DNA of 64,000 nucleotides, taken from the NCBI RefSeq assembly GCF_004364175.1, contig NZ_SNZW01000011.1:620001-684000 (forward strand), given 5' to 3'. The translations under genes and the position numbers were made by a program. This DNA comes from Maribacter caenipelagi (GTDB lineage Bacteria > Bacteroidota > Bacteroidia > Flavobacteriales > Flavobacteriaceae). The notes beneath the pieces were generated by a model that made no database searches, was not told the origin of the DNA, and saw nothing but the letters and a program-made list of their open reading frames with translations. Positions within the stretch are counted from its first letter, which is position 1; every line of letters starts with the position of its first letter. Below are positions 1 to 7,761 of the stretch, piece by piece.

Positions 1-251
1 TGCGTTGAGAAAATGACCAAAATGACAATGGCAAAATTCTTTGCCAGTTCGCCTGGACTCAATCCCCAAGTATAGCCATCCTTATCTGCAATGCCTTCGT
101 TGTACTTTTTAAGGATATTGACCAGAAAGAACAGGACAGCGAGCGTTTTCATTCCCGCAATCGTGTATTGCGAAAAGTCGCTGGCCTGTATGGTCTGGAA
201 AACGGTATCGATGTATTCCAGTCCGATTCCTAAGAGAATGGTCGCCGTCAT
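1..251 (-). CDS. traJ: Conjugative transfer protein TraJ, N-terminal part (runs off the window)
   Basis: The minus-strand frame opens with ATG at 251 and stays open to base 1, giving 83 residues of an incomplete protein. It begins MTATILLGIG and has two hydrophobic stretches, around residues 34-50 and 71-83, which fits the polytopic inner-membrane TraJ (VirB6-like) of Bacteroidota conjugative transposons. It starts two bases after the stop of the DUF4141 gene, exactly where traJ follows traI in CTnDOT. TraJ proteins normally exceed 300 residues, so most of the gene lies to the left. Identification rests on position and topology, since the conserved core is not in view. Confidence 0.75.
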   Translation of the reverse strand, partial: MTATILLGIGLEYIDTVFQTIQASDFSQYTIAGMKTLAVLFFLVNILKKYNEGIADKDGYTWGLSPGELAKNFAIVILVIFST

Positions 252-253
252 TT

Positions 254-835
254 TTAGTATTCGGTTTCTCGATTATTGACTTTATCCTGCATTTTTCTAA
301 AGGAAATGATGTCACGATAGCGTTTGGTTTTGGTTGTAATGTTGGAAACCATTTGCTTGGATTCCTGCTCTTTTGCTTTCAGGATTTCAGCACGTTCGGC
401 ATCGCTCATTTTTAGGTAATCGCTGGATAGGACTTCATCAATAAAATCTACTGTGTCCAATGAGTTTTGTACTATGGCGTCAAACGATTCCACAACCCTT
501 GAAACTTCATCGGGTTTGATGTAAGGCGAATTCAAAATATCCTGTAAATCATTTTGCATTACGTTGATAAGACGCTGATTATTCTGTCCAATTTCCTCAA
601 CTGCTCTCAGTTGCTCAACAACGCTTGACACTTTCTCTATTGCCTCTTTTGCATCTTTTAAGAACTTCACAGACTTAATCATTTGTGCTGTCTGTTTACC
701 TGATTCTATAAGCTGTTTAACCAAGCTGATAAAATTGGTATTGTCATAAGTGGGCATTCCCTGTGCATTGGCATTGCCTGAAATAAATAAGGTCAGGGCT
801 ACCGTCATTACTAAAATTTTGATTTTTGTCTTCAT
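254..835 (-). CDS. traI: Conjugative transfer protein, DUF4141 / TrbJ-like (TraI position)
   Basis: This 193-residue protein has a signal peptide (about residues 1-25, ending GNANAQ) followed by a mostly helical, charged body with coiled-coil character. That matches the DUF4141 family found between the VirB4 ATPase and TraJ in Bacteroidota elements. The family is related to TrbJ/VirB5-type periplasmic proteins of type IV secretion. It lies 4 bp downstream of traG and 2 bp upstream of traJ, so all are probably one transcript. CTnDOT TraI is the positional counterpart and is not a relaxase. The exact role in pilus or channel assembly is not established from the sequence. Confidence 0.82.
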   Translation of the reverse strand: MKTKIKILVMTVALTLFISGNANAQGMPTYDNTNFISLVKQLIESGKQTAQMIKSVKFLKDAKEAIEKVSSVVEQLRAVEEIGQNNQRLINVMQNDLQDILNSPYIKPDEVSRVVESFDAIVQNSLDTVDFIDEVLSSDYLKMSDAERAEILKAKEQESKQMVSNITTKTKRYRDIISFRKMQDKVNNRETEY

Positions 836-839
836 ACTA

Positions 840-3242
840 TTATGTTTTAGATGTGAATTGAATTATTGCTTTTTGCATATCGTGATGCTGGTTGTAGAGC
901 TTCATTATTTCTTCGTTTTCCTGTCCATCGGTCAAATAGGCGGCATATACTTCCTTCGGAACTTCGAGACGGAAAATGTTACTTTCCCTGCCAATTTTGA
1001 TAAACATTTCGGTGTACTTGCGCGGTCCTGAAAGATTGTTCTTGATGGATTTTAATTGGTTCAGGTCGTGGCTCGATAGGTTAAGCCTTTTGACCAATTC
1101 GTCATAGCCCTTTTCGTTATTCAGGCTGTAAATGACTTGGGTGTTTTCAAGAATACTCGCTGAAGTTGAGTTGTTCGGTAGCTGATTTATGGATTGCAGA
1201 ATAATCCCAATCGCACCATTCTGTTTACGGATGGCTTGATAGTAAAATTCCACGCTTTCCAATACGTTTTCAAATTTCAGTTGTTTGGCAAACTCATCAA
1301 AAAGGATGATTCCCTTTTCAGCACGATTCTTCCAGATGGTTCTTTGAATGGCAGACTTGATGAGCTTGAGCATCACAGACAGGATTTCCTTGTTGTCTTT
1401 GACTTCATCCAGTTCAAAGACTATCAAGCGTTTGTCCTCTATTTTATAGGTTTGGTCTTCACTTACTTCAAACAGAAAGCTATATAGACCATCGCCGACA
1501 TATTCGGACATTACGTGCAAAAAGCTCGTGACATTGAAGTAGTCGGGATGGATTTTTAGGTTGCTCAGAAGGTCGTTCTGATTCCTTTCTATAAAGCTGT
1601 AAAAACCATCTAAAGAGTGATTTTCAGAAACGCTATCGTAATAATGGCGCAATATCTTTTTAACTGATACCGATTGTGCTTTGTTTACTTTTAAATCCGA
1701 AGCAAAGAGTTCAAACAAGAAAACGGATAAGTCTTCCAATCGTTCCGGTGTAAGGTCATTGGTATCACTTATGTAAAAAGGATTGATGCCTAAGTTCTTT
1801 CCACTTTCGTAGCGAAGCACCGTGTATTTTTCAGGATAGAGTTTGGCAAACTTGGTGTAAGAGCCACCCAAATCTATGATAACCAACCGAACACCACTTT
1901 CAAAAAATTGGCGTAGGATGTTATTGGCCAAAAAGGATTTCCCTTCGCCTGTTGGTGCGAAGATGGCGAAGTTCCGTGCTTTTATTCGTTTCTTCTTTTC
2001 ATCCCAAACATCCTTAAGAACAGGAATGTTATGTTCACGGTCATTAAAGATGATTCCGGTAGTATCAGAATTGTAATTGGTGTTATTGATGAACAGGCAA
2101 AGTGCGTGCTTTAAATCTGTTACGTATAAATTATTATTTGAGAAGTTAGATGAGAAACAGCAATAACTATTCAGGATGTAATTTTTACGTTCTTCGCCTC
2201 TGGGATAGTATGGGATGATATCCAGTTCCTTAAATTCGGTCTTTATTTTTGAACCGATTCGACTTAGATTCTCAGGGTTTTTATCCCAATACACAATGTT
2301 TAAATGACCACGAATAATGCGTGCATTATCATCGGCATTGATTTGGTCAAGGATGTGCTGAATTTTCCCTAAAACCACTTTATTCTGTGAACCGAAATTT
2401 GAACTTTTATTGAGTTCTTCAATCTTTTTATCCAGTAGCTTGCGCCACTTCTGTTTGTCATCGAGATATAGGATTTGGTTGACGATATGGTTCTCATTAA
2501 GCGTAAGCCCTAAACCATCAATAAACCCTTGATGAAACACAAAATCGTCAGAAGTGAATTTCTCATTGGTTTTGCTACTCTGTACACTTTCCCCAAAGCA
2601 CAGTTCGCTGTTGATGGCCAGGGCATCAAAATGGTTTTCGCCAATATTGACGCTTTTTTTGTCCAGTAAAATATCGGTATCGTAGCCTTCATTAAAGCCA
2701 TTGAAATAGGCACTTGTTAGTTGCTGTATCTCTTCCGCTTTAAGCGAAACAAAATCCATCTTTCGGCTATTATTGATGAAGGAAACCGAATCGCTAACCG
2801 AGTTTACAAAGCTTTTAATATTGTCATCCAGTTCCTGTACGATTCCTTTTGAAACTTTTCTGAAAGGGTTGACGTATTTCGGATTGTTGAGTGCCTTATT
2901 TTTGGTCAATATGAAGAACAAATAGCAGCTGTGCTCGATATGTCCACGACCTTTAAAATGCTCGTGGGTAGCTTTTTCCAAAAAGGTGGAATTCGGAAGT
3001 TGTTCTGAAGAATAGGATTTCTTCAAGTAGATATCCTGTTTATGAACCACAGTACCAACTGGCAAAGACTTTAATGCCTGAAACCAAGCACCGTGCATAT
3101 CTTCAAAATCCTTTTCAGACAACGAGTATATTTCCGGCAGATTTCCTTTGTAGCACAAAATAACATTGCCATTATTGGCAAATACGATATTGTCCTGAAT
3201 ATCTACGATGGGTTGATATGCCGAAAGGTTAATCTTGTTCAT
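840..3242 (-). CDS. traG: TraG-family conjugation ATPase (VirB4-type)
   Basis: The protein has 800 residues, the usual size for Bacteroidota TraG, which is the VirB4-like ATPase energising the type IV secretion channel (not the coupling protein of the same letter in other systems). The N-terminal half carries the TraG N-terminal domain. Walker A APTGEGKS is at residues 429-436 and Walker B GIILFDEF near 644-651, followed by a QSINQLP segment typical of the family's sensor region. The start overlaps the end of traF by 14 bp, which suggests translational coupling. It acts at the cytoplasmic face of the inner membrane. No frameshift or missing motif is seen, so the machine looks intact here. Confidence 0.95.
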   Translation of the reverse strand: MNKINLSAYQPIVDIQDNIVFANNGNVILCYKGNLPEIYSLSEKDFEDMHGAWFQALKSLPVGTVVHKQDIYLKKSYSSEQLPNSTFLEKATHEHFKGRGHIEHSCYLFFILTKNKALNNPKYVNPFRKVSKGIVQELDDNIKSFVNSVSDSVSFINNSRKMDFVSLKAEEIQQLTSAYFNGFNEGYDTDILLDKKSVNIGENHFDALAINSELCFGESVQSSKTNEKFTSDDFVFHQGFIDGLGLTLNENHIVNQILYLDDKQKWRKLLDKKIEELNKSSNFGSQNKVVLGKIQHILDQINADDNARIIRGHLNIVYWDKNPENLSRIGSKIKTEFKELDIIPYYPRGEERKNYILNSYCCFSSNFSNNNLYVTDLKHALCLFINNTNYNSDTTGIIFNDREHNIPVLKDVWDEKKKRIKARNFAIFAPTGEGKSFLANNILRQFFESGVRLVIIDLGGSYTKFAKLYPEKYTVLRYESGKNLGINPFYISDTNDLTPERLEDLSVFLFELFASDLKVNKAQSVSVKKILRHYYDSVSENHSLDGFYSFIERNQNDLLSNLKIHPDYFNVTSFLHVMSEYVGDGLYSFLFEVSEDQTYKIEDKRLIVFELDEVKDNKEILSVMLKLIKSAIQRTIWKNRAEKGIILFDEFAKQLKFENVLESVEFYYQAIRKQNGAIGIILQSINQLPNNSTSASILENTQVIYSLNNEKGYDELVKRLNLSSHDLNQLKSIKNNLSGPRKYTEMFIKIGRESNIFRLEVPKEVYAAYLTDGQENEEIMKLYNQHHDMQKAIIQFTSKT

Positions 3243-3513
3243 AATCGAAGCCAGAATTTCTTTTGTTACTAATGATTTTTGGAAAAGCCTTAGCCATTTG
3301 GAATAGTTGTGGATTGTGGGCTATTCTCGTCAGCGCCACATAAAGGGAAGCGTTGAAAACCAACACACCTATTATTATCCCAAAGCTGAAAGAGAAGATG
3401 ATGATGAGCAACGAAGCCAAAATAGAAACCATCATCAAAGCAAACAGGGAAATGGGCAGCCCAAAAATGACCGCCCTTTTCCTGATGTTTTTATAGACTT
3501 CGAACCGTTTCAT
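3229..3513 (-). CDS. traF: DUF4133 conjugation protein TraF
   Basis: A 94-residue inner-membrane protein beginning MKRFEVYKNIRKRAVIFG with two closely spaced hydrophobic helices (about residues 17-38 and 42-60) and a short polar tail. This is the DUF4133 architecture, a VirB3-like component that always sits just before TraG in Bacteroidota conjugative elements. Its ATG directly follows the traE stop codon with no gap, and its 3' end overlaps traG by 14 bp. VirB3-type proteins associate with the VirB4 ATPase. Assignment is by family look, size and strict gene order. Confidence 0.9.
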   Translation of the reverse strand: MKRFEVYKNIRKRAVIFGLPISLFALMMVSILASLLIIIFSFSFGIIIGVLVFNASLYVALTRIAHNPQLFQMAKAFPKIISNKRNSGFDYEQD

Positions 3514-3801
3514 TTATACAACGATTCCTATTAGGTAAGTAAAGATTCCGACTACTGCACCTGCAATCAATACAAATACTAAAACTCGGGTAATCCCCTT
3601 TTTTAAATCTGCATTTTCCCCAAAAAAATGTCCTGCGTTAAACAGGAAACCTACAAGGAAGATTACACCGAGAAGTATTGGAAAAATAGTTCGGATAGTG
3701 TCGCCTACATCGTTAACTGAATCTTCAATGCCACCAATTTGAGCAAAAAGCGAAGTGGTTAAGAGCGAAAGAATGGATGCTAAATAGTGTGATTTTTTCA
3801 T
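3514..3801 (-). CDS. traE: DUF4134 conjugation protein TraE
   Basis: A 95-residue protein with a signal peptide (about residues 1-20, ending SLFAQ) and two transmembrane helices (about 39-57 and 72-93) separated by a short loop containing GENADLKKG. This is the DUF4134 family, the VirB2-like pilin or channel subunit named TraE in CTnDOT. It is the first of the leftward tra genes in view, so the operon promoter should lie in 3802-3990, shared with the divergent amidase gene. No exact TTTG / TAnnTTTG promoter stands out there. Confidence 0.9.
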   Translation of the reverse strand: MKKSHYLASILSLLTTSLFAQIGGIEDSVNDVGDTIRTIFPILLGVIFLVGFLFNAGHFFGENADLKKGITRVLVFVLIAGAVVGIFTYLIGIVV

Positions 3802-3990
3802 AACGGAACAGTTTAAATTTTTGGTTCATTTTCGTTATTGGAAATTTACATATATTTGAACTTAAATAACTGAAAATCAAATAACTGTGAATAAAATATT
3901 ATTTGATATTGTTTGAATTCCGTTGCTATTATTTGGCATCAAATCCTATGGATTTTTGAAGGGAAGTTGTTGATAACCCGAAAATTGAAA

Positions 3991-4632
3991 ATGAAAAATC
4001 TGCTCAAAAACGTCAGTTTTGTGATTTTGGTTCTAAAAATGTGCTTCATTTTTGGACAAGAATCGACTGCTCAAAAACGAATAATAATTGACGTTGGACA
4101 CGGCGGAAAAGATGCTGGTGCAATTGGTATAAATGACATTCAAGAAAAAGATGTGGTTTTATCGATTGCAAATGAGATTTTAAAGTTAAATGACGACTTG
4201 GAAAAACCACTCGATATTTATTTGACCAGGTATAAAGACACTTTAATATCATTATCGGACAGGACTAAACTGACCAAAGCCTTAAATGCTGATTTGTTTG
4301 TGTCTTTGCATTGCAATCATTCCGATAATCCGGATGCAAGAGGTATTGAAGTTTACGCTTCAAGAAAACAAGAAAAATTCTCAAAAGCATCGGTTTTTAT
4401 GGGCTATCAAATTGAAAGTGCACTTTGTGAAGCAATAGGCTATGATAGCAGAGGTGTGAAGTTTACGAACTTTCAGGTGCTAAGGGAAACAGCAGATTAT
4501 TGTACTGCCATATTAATAGAATTGGGCTTTTTATCCAATTGGGATGAAGAAAGCTATATCTCAGACAACCACAATATTGAGCGTATCGCACTATCGATAT
4601 TATTATCCATTCAAAAATCAATAGAATTATGA
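3991..4632 (+). CDS. N-acetylmuramoyl-L-alanine amidase, secreted (Amidase_3)
   Basis: The 213-residue product hydrolyses the amide bond between muramic acid and the stem peptide of peptidoglycan. I chose the ATG at 3991 because it begins a typical signal peptide (MKNLLKNVSF..., ending near QESTAQ); an upstream ATG at 3913 would add 26 unlikely residues. Zinc-ligand motifs of the family are visible: DVGHGGKDAG (His about residue 37), a Glu in QEKD, SLHCNH, and the catalytic Glu in IELGF. It is divergent from the tra operon and 188 bp away, so it is probably the wall-opening enzyme of the conjugation machine rather than a housekeeping amidase, although this is inferred from position. Confidence 0.88.
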   Translation: MKNLLKNVSFVILVLKMCFIFGQESTAQKRIIIDVGHGGKDAGAIGINDIQEKDVVLSIANEILKLNDDLEKPLDIYLTRYKDTLISLSDRTKLTKALNADLFVSLHCNHSDNPDARGIEVYASRKQEKFSKASVFMGYQIESALCEAIGYDSRGVKFTNFQVLRETADYCTAILIELGFLSNWDEESYISDNHNIERIALSILLSIQKSIEL

Positions 4633-4727
4633 AAGATATTTTTTTAGAGTTAACGAAGAGCTTGAAGGACATTGTTTTACAATGTGTTTCAGAAGTTATT
4701 TTACTGTACAAATCCTTTAGAAGTTAG
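4629..4727 (+). CDS. Small ORF of 32 codons coupled to the amidase
   Basis: ATG at 4629 overlaps the amidase TGA in an ATGA junction, a classic translational-coupling arrangement, and the frame runs 32 codons to TAG at 4725-4727. The peptide starts MKDIFLELTKSLKDIVLQ and alternates hydrophobic and charged residues, so it could form one amphipathic or membrane-seeking helix. I recognise no family. The ATGA overlap is the only evidence that it is real; it may be chance, since the following 116 bp hold no gene until arsR. Confidence 0.4.
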   Translation: MKDIFLELTKSLKDIVLQCVSEVILLYKSFRS

Positions 4728-4779
4728 ATTACCTAAGTTTATTATCTACACATTATAAAAAACAATTTATTCAAAAGTG

Positions 4780-4821
4780 TATTTAAGTATTTGCTTAAAT
4801 AATATAATAATGATATATTTG
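4780..4821 (+). promoter_or_regulatory. Promoter and ArsR operator of the mercury cassette
   Basis: An 8-bp inverted repeat, TATTTAAG (4780-4787) and CTTAAATA (4794-4801), lies just ahead of arsR. It overlaps a TTTG at 4790-4793, which with TATATTTG at 4814-4821 makes a Bacteroidota-type -33/-7 promoter with a 20-bp spacer. ArsR/SmtB repressors bind AT-rich inverted repeats of this kind and block polymerase until metal binds. The positions are seen; the function is inferred. Confidence 0.6.
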
Positions 4822-4843
4822 TGGCCACTTTAAATCAAAAAAG

Positions 4844-5215
4844 ATGAGCTTGGAAATAACCTGTACACGGAACGAAGCAGACAAGAAGCAAATATCGAGA
4901 TGTAAGGAAACCATAGAGAATTCTTCAGGTAGCTTAGAAGCAATAAGCAAAATTTTGTCTCTTGCGGGAAGCGAGGTACGACTGAAAATTCTATTTCTAT
5001 TGAACATAGAGAATGAACTGTGTCCTTGCGATATTGCTGACATTCTTGAAATGAGTGTTCCTGCCGTATCCCAACATATCCGTAAAATGAAGGATGCGGG
5101 AATTATTACATCGAGACGTGAAGGGCAAACATTGTATTATTCGCTGGTAAAGAGTGAGGACAATGTTTTGAATGGAATTTTCAATTCAATTTCAGCAAGA
5201 AAGAAAACAGCTTAG
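4844..5215 (+). CDS. ArsR/SmtB-family metal-responsive repressor
   Basis: A 123-residue winged-helix repressor. Residues about 40-100 form the ArsR fold, with ELCPCDIADILEMS giving the CxC pair in the alpha-3 region that ligates soft metals in ArsR/CadC-type sensors, then SVPAVSQHIRKMKDAG as recognition helix and RREGQTLYY as the wing. Further Cys residues near the N-terminus (C7, C22) could complete a thiolate site. It opens the three-gene mercury cassette, 12 bp before merT, and its own promoter overlaps an inverted repeat. Given the neighbours, Hg(II) is the probable inducer, but the family also senses As, Cd and Pb. Confidence 0.9.
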   Translation: MSLEITCTRNEADKKQISRCKETIENSSGSLEAISKILSLAGSEVRLKILFLLNIENELCPCDIADILEMSVPAVSQHIRKMKDAGIITSRREGQTLYYSLVKSEDNVLNGIFNSISARKKTA

Positions 5216-5227
5216 AAAGTTTACATT

Positions 5228-5830
5228 ATGGCACCGAATAAAACTTCAAATACCGCGGCCTATACCGGCATTTTTACCGCAGTTGCAGCATCAATATGTT
5301 GTATAACCCCTGTCTTGGCATTAATTGCTGGAACAAGCGGAATTGCATCTACATTCTCTTGGGTCGAGCCATTTAGACCCTATCTTATCGGCTTGACCAT
5401 TATTGTTTTGGTCTTTGCCTGGTACCAGAAACTACGACCGAAAACACAGGAAGAAATAGATTGCGCCTGTGAAGATGATGCGAAACCATCGTTTTGGCAA
5501 TCCAAACGGTTCTTATTGATAGTAACACTATTCGCCGCATTGATGCTGGCCTTCCCGTACTATTCCAATCTATTTTATGCACAGCCCGCCAAGGATATCG
5601 TCTATGTCTCTCAATCCAATATCAAAAAACAGACTTTTGAAGTCGCTGGAATGACCTGTGCAGGTTGTGAGGCACACGTAGAAAGCGAAGTCAATAAATT
5701 GGACGGAATTATTTCTATCAAAGCCAGCTACGAAAATGCTAATACCATAGTGGAATTTGACAAGACCAAAACCGATTTGCCCACAATCCGAAAAGCTATA
5801 GAAAGCACGGGGTACAAAATAATAGAATAA
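5228..5830 (+). CDS. merT: Mercuric transport protein MerT fused to a MerP-like HMA domain
   Basis: A 200-residue inner-membrane protein. Residues about 12-75 carry the MerT pair of helices with the vicinal cysteines in ASICCITPVLALIAG that accept Hg(II) in the membrane. A soluble loop has CACEDD, then a third helix lies at about 95-115. The last 65 residues form a heavy-metal-associated domain with GMTCAGC, equivalent to MerP. Such MerT-MerP fusions move Hg(II) from the periplasm to the cytoplasm for reduction by MerA. No merA is in the window. The stop overlaps the next start by one base (TAATG). Confidence 0.9.
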   Translation: MAPNKTSNTAAYTGIFTAVAASICCITPVLALIAGTSGIASTFSWVEPFRPYLIGLTIIVLVFAWYQKLRPKTQEEIDCACEDDAKPSFWQSKRFLLIVTLFAALMLAFPYYSNLFYAQPAKDIVYVSQSNIKKQTFEVAGMTCAGCEAHVESEVNKLDGIISIKASYENANTIVEFDKTKTDLPTIRKAIESTGYKIIE

Positions 5831-6036
5831 TGAAGATTCAATTAAAATCTACGATTACCTGTCCAGAATGCGGCCACAAAAAGGCTGAAGAAATGCCAAC
5901 CACCGCCTGTCAATTCTTTTATGAATGTGAGAATTGCAAAACTGTTCTGAAACCAAAAGAAGGGGATTGTTGTGTATTCTGTTCTTATGGTACTGTGGCT
6001 TGTCCGCCGATTCAAGAAAATAAAAATTGTTGTTAA
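5830..6036 (+). CDS. GDCCVxC-domain protein (mercury-cassette associated)
   Basis: A 68-residue, cysteine-rich cytosolic protein with CPECGHKK near the N-terminus, CENCKTVL in the middle and GDCCVFCSYG followed by CPPIQ near the end, closing with NCC. This is the GDCCVxC family, in which one cysteine is selenocysteine in some bacteria; here all positions are ordinary Cys codons. The family is regularly found beside merT genes. Its zinc-ribbon-like cysteines suggest metal transfer or sequestration. It overlaps merT by one base and ends 17 bp before the convergent dnaC-like gene. Confidence 0.85.
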   Translation: MKIQLKSTITCPECGHKKAEEMPTTACQFFYECENCKTVLKPKEGDCCVFCSYGTVACPPIQENKNCC

Positions 6037-6053
6037 AAAGCCATACCTTAAAT

Positions 6054-6716
6054 TCACTTCCGTTTATCCCCAGCTTTAGTATCAAAAGCAATCAAATTAA
6101 AAAGTTCTCGCATTCGGCTACGCACACGATTACCATAGCGTTCTTCCAGTTCTTCAGCATTGAGATTGGTGGTGGCGTGGGTCTTGATTTTGTGTTTGGT
6201 TTGTAAGTACAGCTCGTATCGAGATAAAAGCACTTCGCCCATCACATTAAGATCCTTTCCGTAGAATCTGCCAGACGGTTCCACGCCTAAATCATCAAAA
6301 CAGTAAAATTTGGTGTTACCATATTCTTCAACGGTTTTAAAGCCTAAATGATTAAAACTGAAGGTTACGTTTCGGCAGGGAATCATTTCGTAAGGGCGTT
6401 GCAACGGAACCAAATGGCGCAACAATTTCATCAAACTGGTTTTGCCGCAGCCAACGGGTCCGGAAAGTAAAATGCCTTTGTCAATGTCAATACCATAAGT
6501 CTCACAGTTGTCTTTATCCTTGATGAAGTAGGAACAGAGCTTCAGCCAAATATCCTTGTCTTCATCATATATCCTAAACTTTTCGCCAAACAAAAGTTTG
6601 CCTTTGGCATTTAGGTAAATCAAGATTTTTGGAAAATCATAGATCACACTTTTACCATCAAATTTTCCGAGCGAATATTCCACGCCACCTTCGGTTATTT
6701 TAGAGGGGTTGTCCAT
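6054..6716 (-). CDS. DnaC/IstB-like AAA+ ATPase (helicase-loader type)
   Basis: This 220-residue protein has one AAA+ domain with Walker A GPVGCGKTS (residues 86-94), Walker B FYCFDDLG (about 137-144), and a TTNLNAEELEERYGNRVRSR segment that contains the sensor and arginine-finger region of DnaC/IstB proteins. It probably loads a replicative helicase on excised or transferring element DNA. Its start overlaps the end of the upstream replication-like gene by 17 bp. DnaC-like proteins next to an initiator-like gene are usual in Bacteroidota ICEs and plasmids. IstB of transposons is the other possibility, but there is no transposase partner. Confidence 0.85.
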   Translation of the reverse strand: MDNPSKITEGGVEYSLGKFDGKSVIYDFPKILIYLNAKGKLLFGEKFRIYDEDKDIWLKLCSYFIKDKDNCETYGIDIDKGILLSGPVGCGKTSLMKLLRHLVPLQRPYEMIPCRNVTFSFNHLGFKTVEEYGNTKFYCFDDLGVEPSGRFYGKDLNVMGEVLLSRYELYLQTKHKIKTHATTNLNAEELEERYGNRVRSRMRELFNLIAFDTKAGDKRK

Positions 6717-7452
6717 AATCTTTGTTTTTAGTGGTTCGCAAGTTGTCCTTGATTTGGGACGCTTGTTTTTTGTTTGGTTTGTTTTCCTCGTCGAATATTT
6801 CGGTTCTGTCCATCCAGTTGATGGCTACGGCTCGCCAATCTCTGATTTCCTTGCCATCGCCAGTTTGCCAATTTCTGGTCTGGTAATGCTCATAGAATTT
6901 TTTAGCTTCATCAGCATCAAAACCTTTTTCTTCAAAAAAAATAAAAACGGCCTGCCAGCCCTTTGGTTGTTTTATATAGTTTTCTTGTTTGATATTGTTT
7001 GTATTAGATACCAATGCTTGTCCATCTATGGGACGGTGTTGGTTCACAACCTGTCCATTTTTGGGATGGTGGTGTCCCTCAAGCGGTACACCTCTGGGAT
7101 GGTACTGTTCCGCAAGTTGTTCTAATATGGGATTGTACTGTCCCACAACCGGTTCATCACTTGTCCCAATAATGGCCATCTTTATTTTGCTGCCTTTGTA
7201 GGGATTGTTGGAAGGGAAATAGGTTAAGTATTGCCAAGAATCTAACTCGACGATGCATCTGTGATATGTAGACTTAGAACCTATTTTAGCACATCGCATC
7301 AAATCGCGACGGTTTACATAAAATTCATCCATAAAGCGGCAACTGTTCCATTCTTGGAATAGCGCCATATACAAACTGATATGGGATGGGTTAAGGCGGT
7401 CATCAAAATAGAACTTTTCAAAAGCCGCATTAAGTAGCTTTATATAGTTCAT
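6700..7452 (-). CDS. Replication-initiation-like protein with winged-helix N-terminus and four 11-residue repeats
   Basis: The 250-residue protein starts MNYIKLLNAAFEKF. Residues 16-90 look like the winged-helix domain of plasmid/phage initiators and DnaD-like proteins (LNPSHISLYMALFQEWN, GSKSTYHRCIVELD). Residues 104-147 hold four tandem 11-residue units, each with an x-Q/H-Y/H-x-P core, encoded by exact 33-bp periodicity. The C-terminal region has KGWQAVFIFFEEKGF and RDWRAVAINWMDR, as in proteins paired with DnaC-like loaders. It overlaps dnaC by 17 bp and lies 3 bp after the HTH gene. I infer an initiator or loader adaptor; no nuclease or relaxase motif is visible. Confidence 0.7.
   Translation of the reverse strand: MNYIKLLNAAFEKFYFDDRLNPSHISLYMALFQEWNSCRFMDEFYVNRRDLMRCAKIGSKSTYHRCIVELDSWQYLTYFPSNNPYKGSKIKMAIIGTSDEPVVGQYNPILEQLAEQYHPRGVPLEGHHHPKNGQVVNQHRPIDGQALVSNTNNIKQENYIKQPKGWQAVFIFFEEKGFDADEAKKFYEHYQTRNWQTGDGKEIRDWRAVAINWMDRTEIFDEENKPNKKQASQIKDNLRTTKNKDYGQPL
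7029..7160. repeat. Four tandem 33-bp degenerate repeats inside the replication-like gene
   Basis: The motif TGGGAYKGT starts at 7029, 7062, 7095 and 7128, exactly 33 bp apart. Each unit continues with a CAA at the same offset in all four copies. Because 33 is a multiple of three, the repeats stay in frame and give 11-residue protein repeats. Spacing and position within an initiator-like gene resemble replication iterons, although the same pattern could come from selection on the protein. Confidence 0.8.
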
Positions 7453-7455
7453 CGC

Positions 7456-7740
7456 TTAAGAATTTAGACCGTGGTGCACACGGTTGGCATCCATAACTTT
7501 TTGAATTTCCTCGGTATCGTAATAGATAATGCCACCCACCTTGGTGTATGGTAATGTGCCATTGATACGAAGATTTTGTAAAGTGCCTGGACTTACTTGT
7601 AGCAAGTCCATAACCTCAGAAGATTTGAGGTATTTTTTGAGTTTCCCGCTGGCTTGTCTGGTAAGTAATTGTTTAATGTCATCGAGCAATTCCATTTTGA
7701 ATTCCCGAAGGTCGTCTGTGGTAATAATACTTGTTGGCAT
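7456..7740 (-). CDS. Excisionase-like helix-turn-helix protein (HTH_17)
   Basis: A 94-residue DNA-binding protein. Residues 38-86 form a MerR-like HTH_17 domain (LKSSEVMDLLQVSPGTL, LPYTKVGGIIYYDTEEI), the fold of Xis2-type excisionases and small element regulators. The first 35 residues are a charged helix. It is the first gene of a leftward three-gene set with the replication-like protein and the DnaC-like ATPase, 3 bp from the next start, and its upstream region contains inverted repeats and the neighbouring rteC. In CTnDOT, RteC activates an operon that begins with comparable xis genes, so this is a plausible excisionase, but binding to att DNA is not shown. Confidence 0.78.
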   Translation of the reverse strand: MPTSIITTDDLREFKMELLDDIKQLLTRQASGKLKKYLKSSEVMDLLQVSPGTLQNLRINGTLPYTKVGGIIYYDTEEIQKVMDANRVHHGLNS

Positions 7741-7761
7741 AATAGAACGGTTTTAAAAGAA

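Noticed and set aside
7029-7160. Regular 33-bp repeats as a CRISPR array
   Set aside because: There are no distinct repeats and spacers; the whole 33-bp unit is similar between copies, it lies in a coding gene, and no cas gene is in the window.
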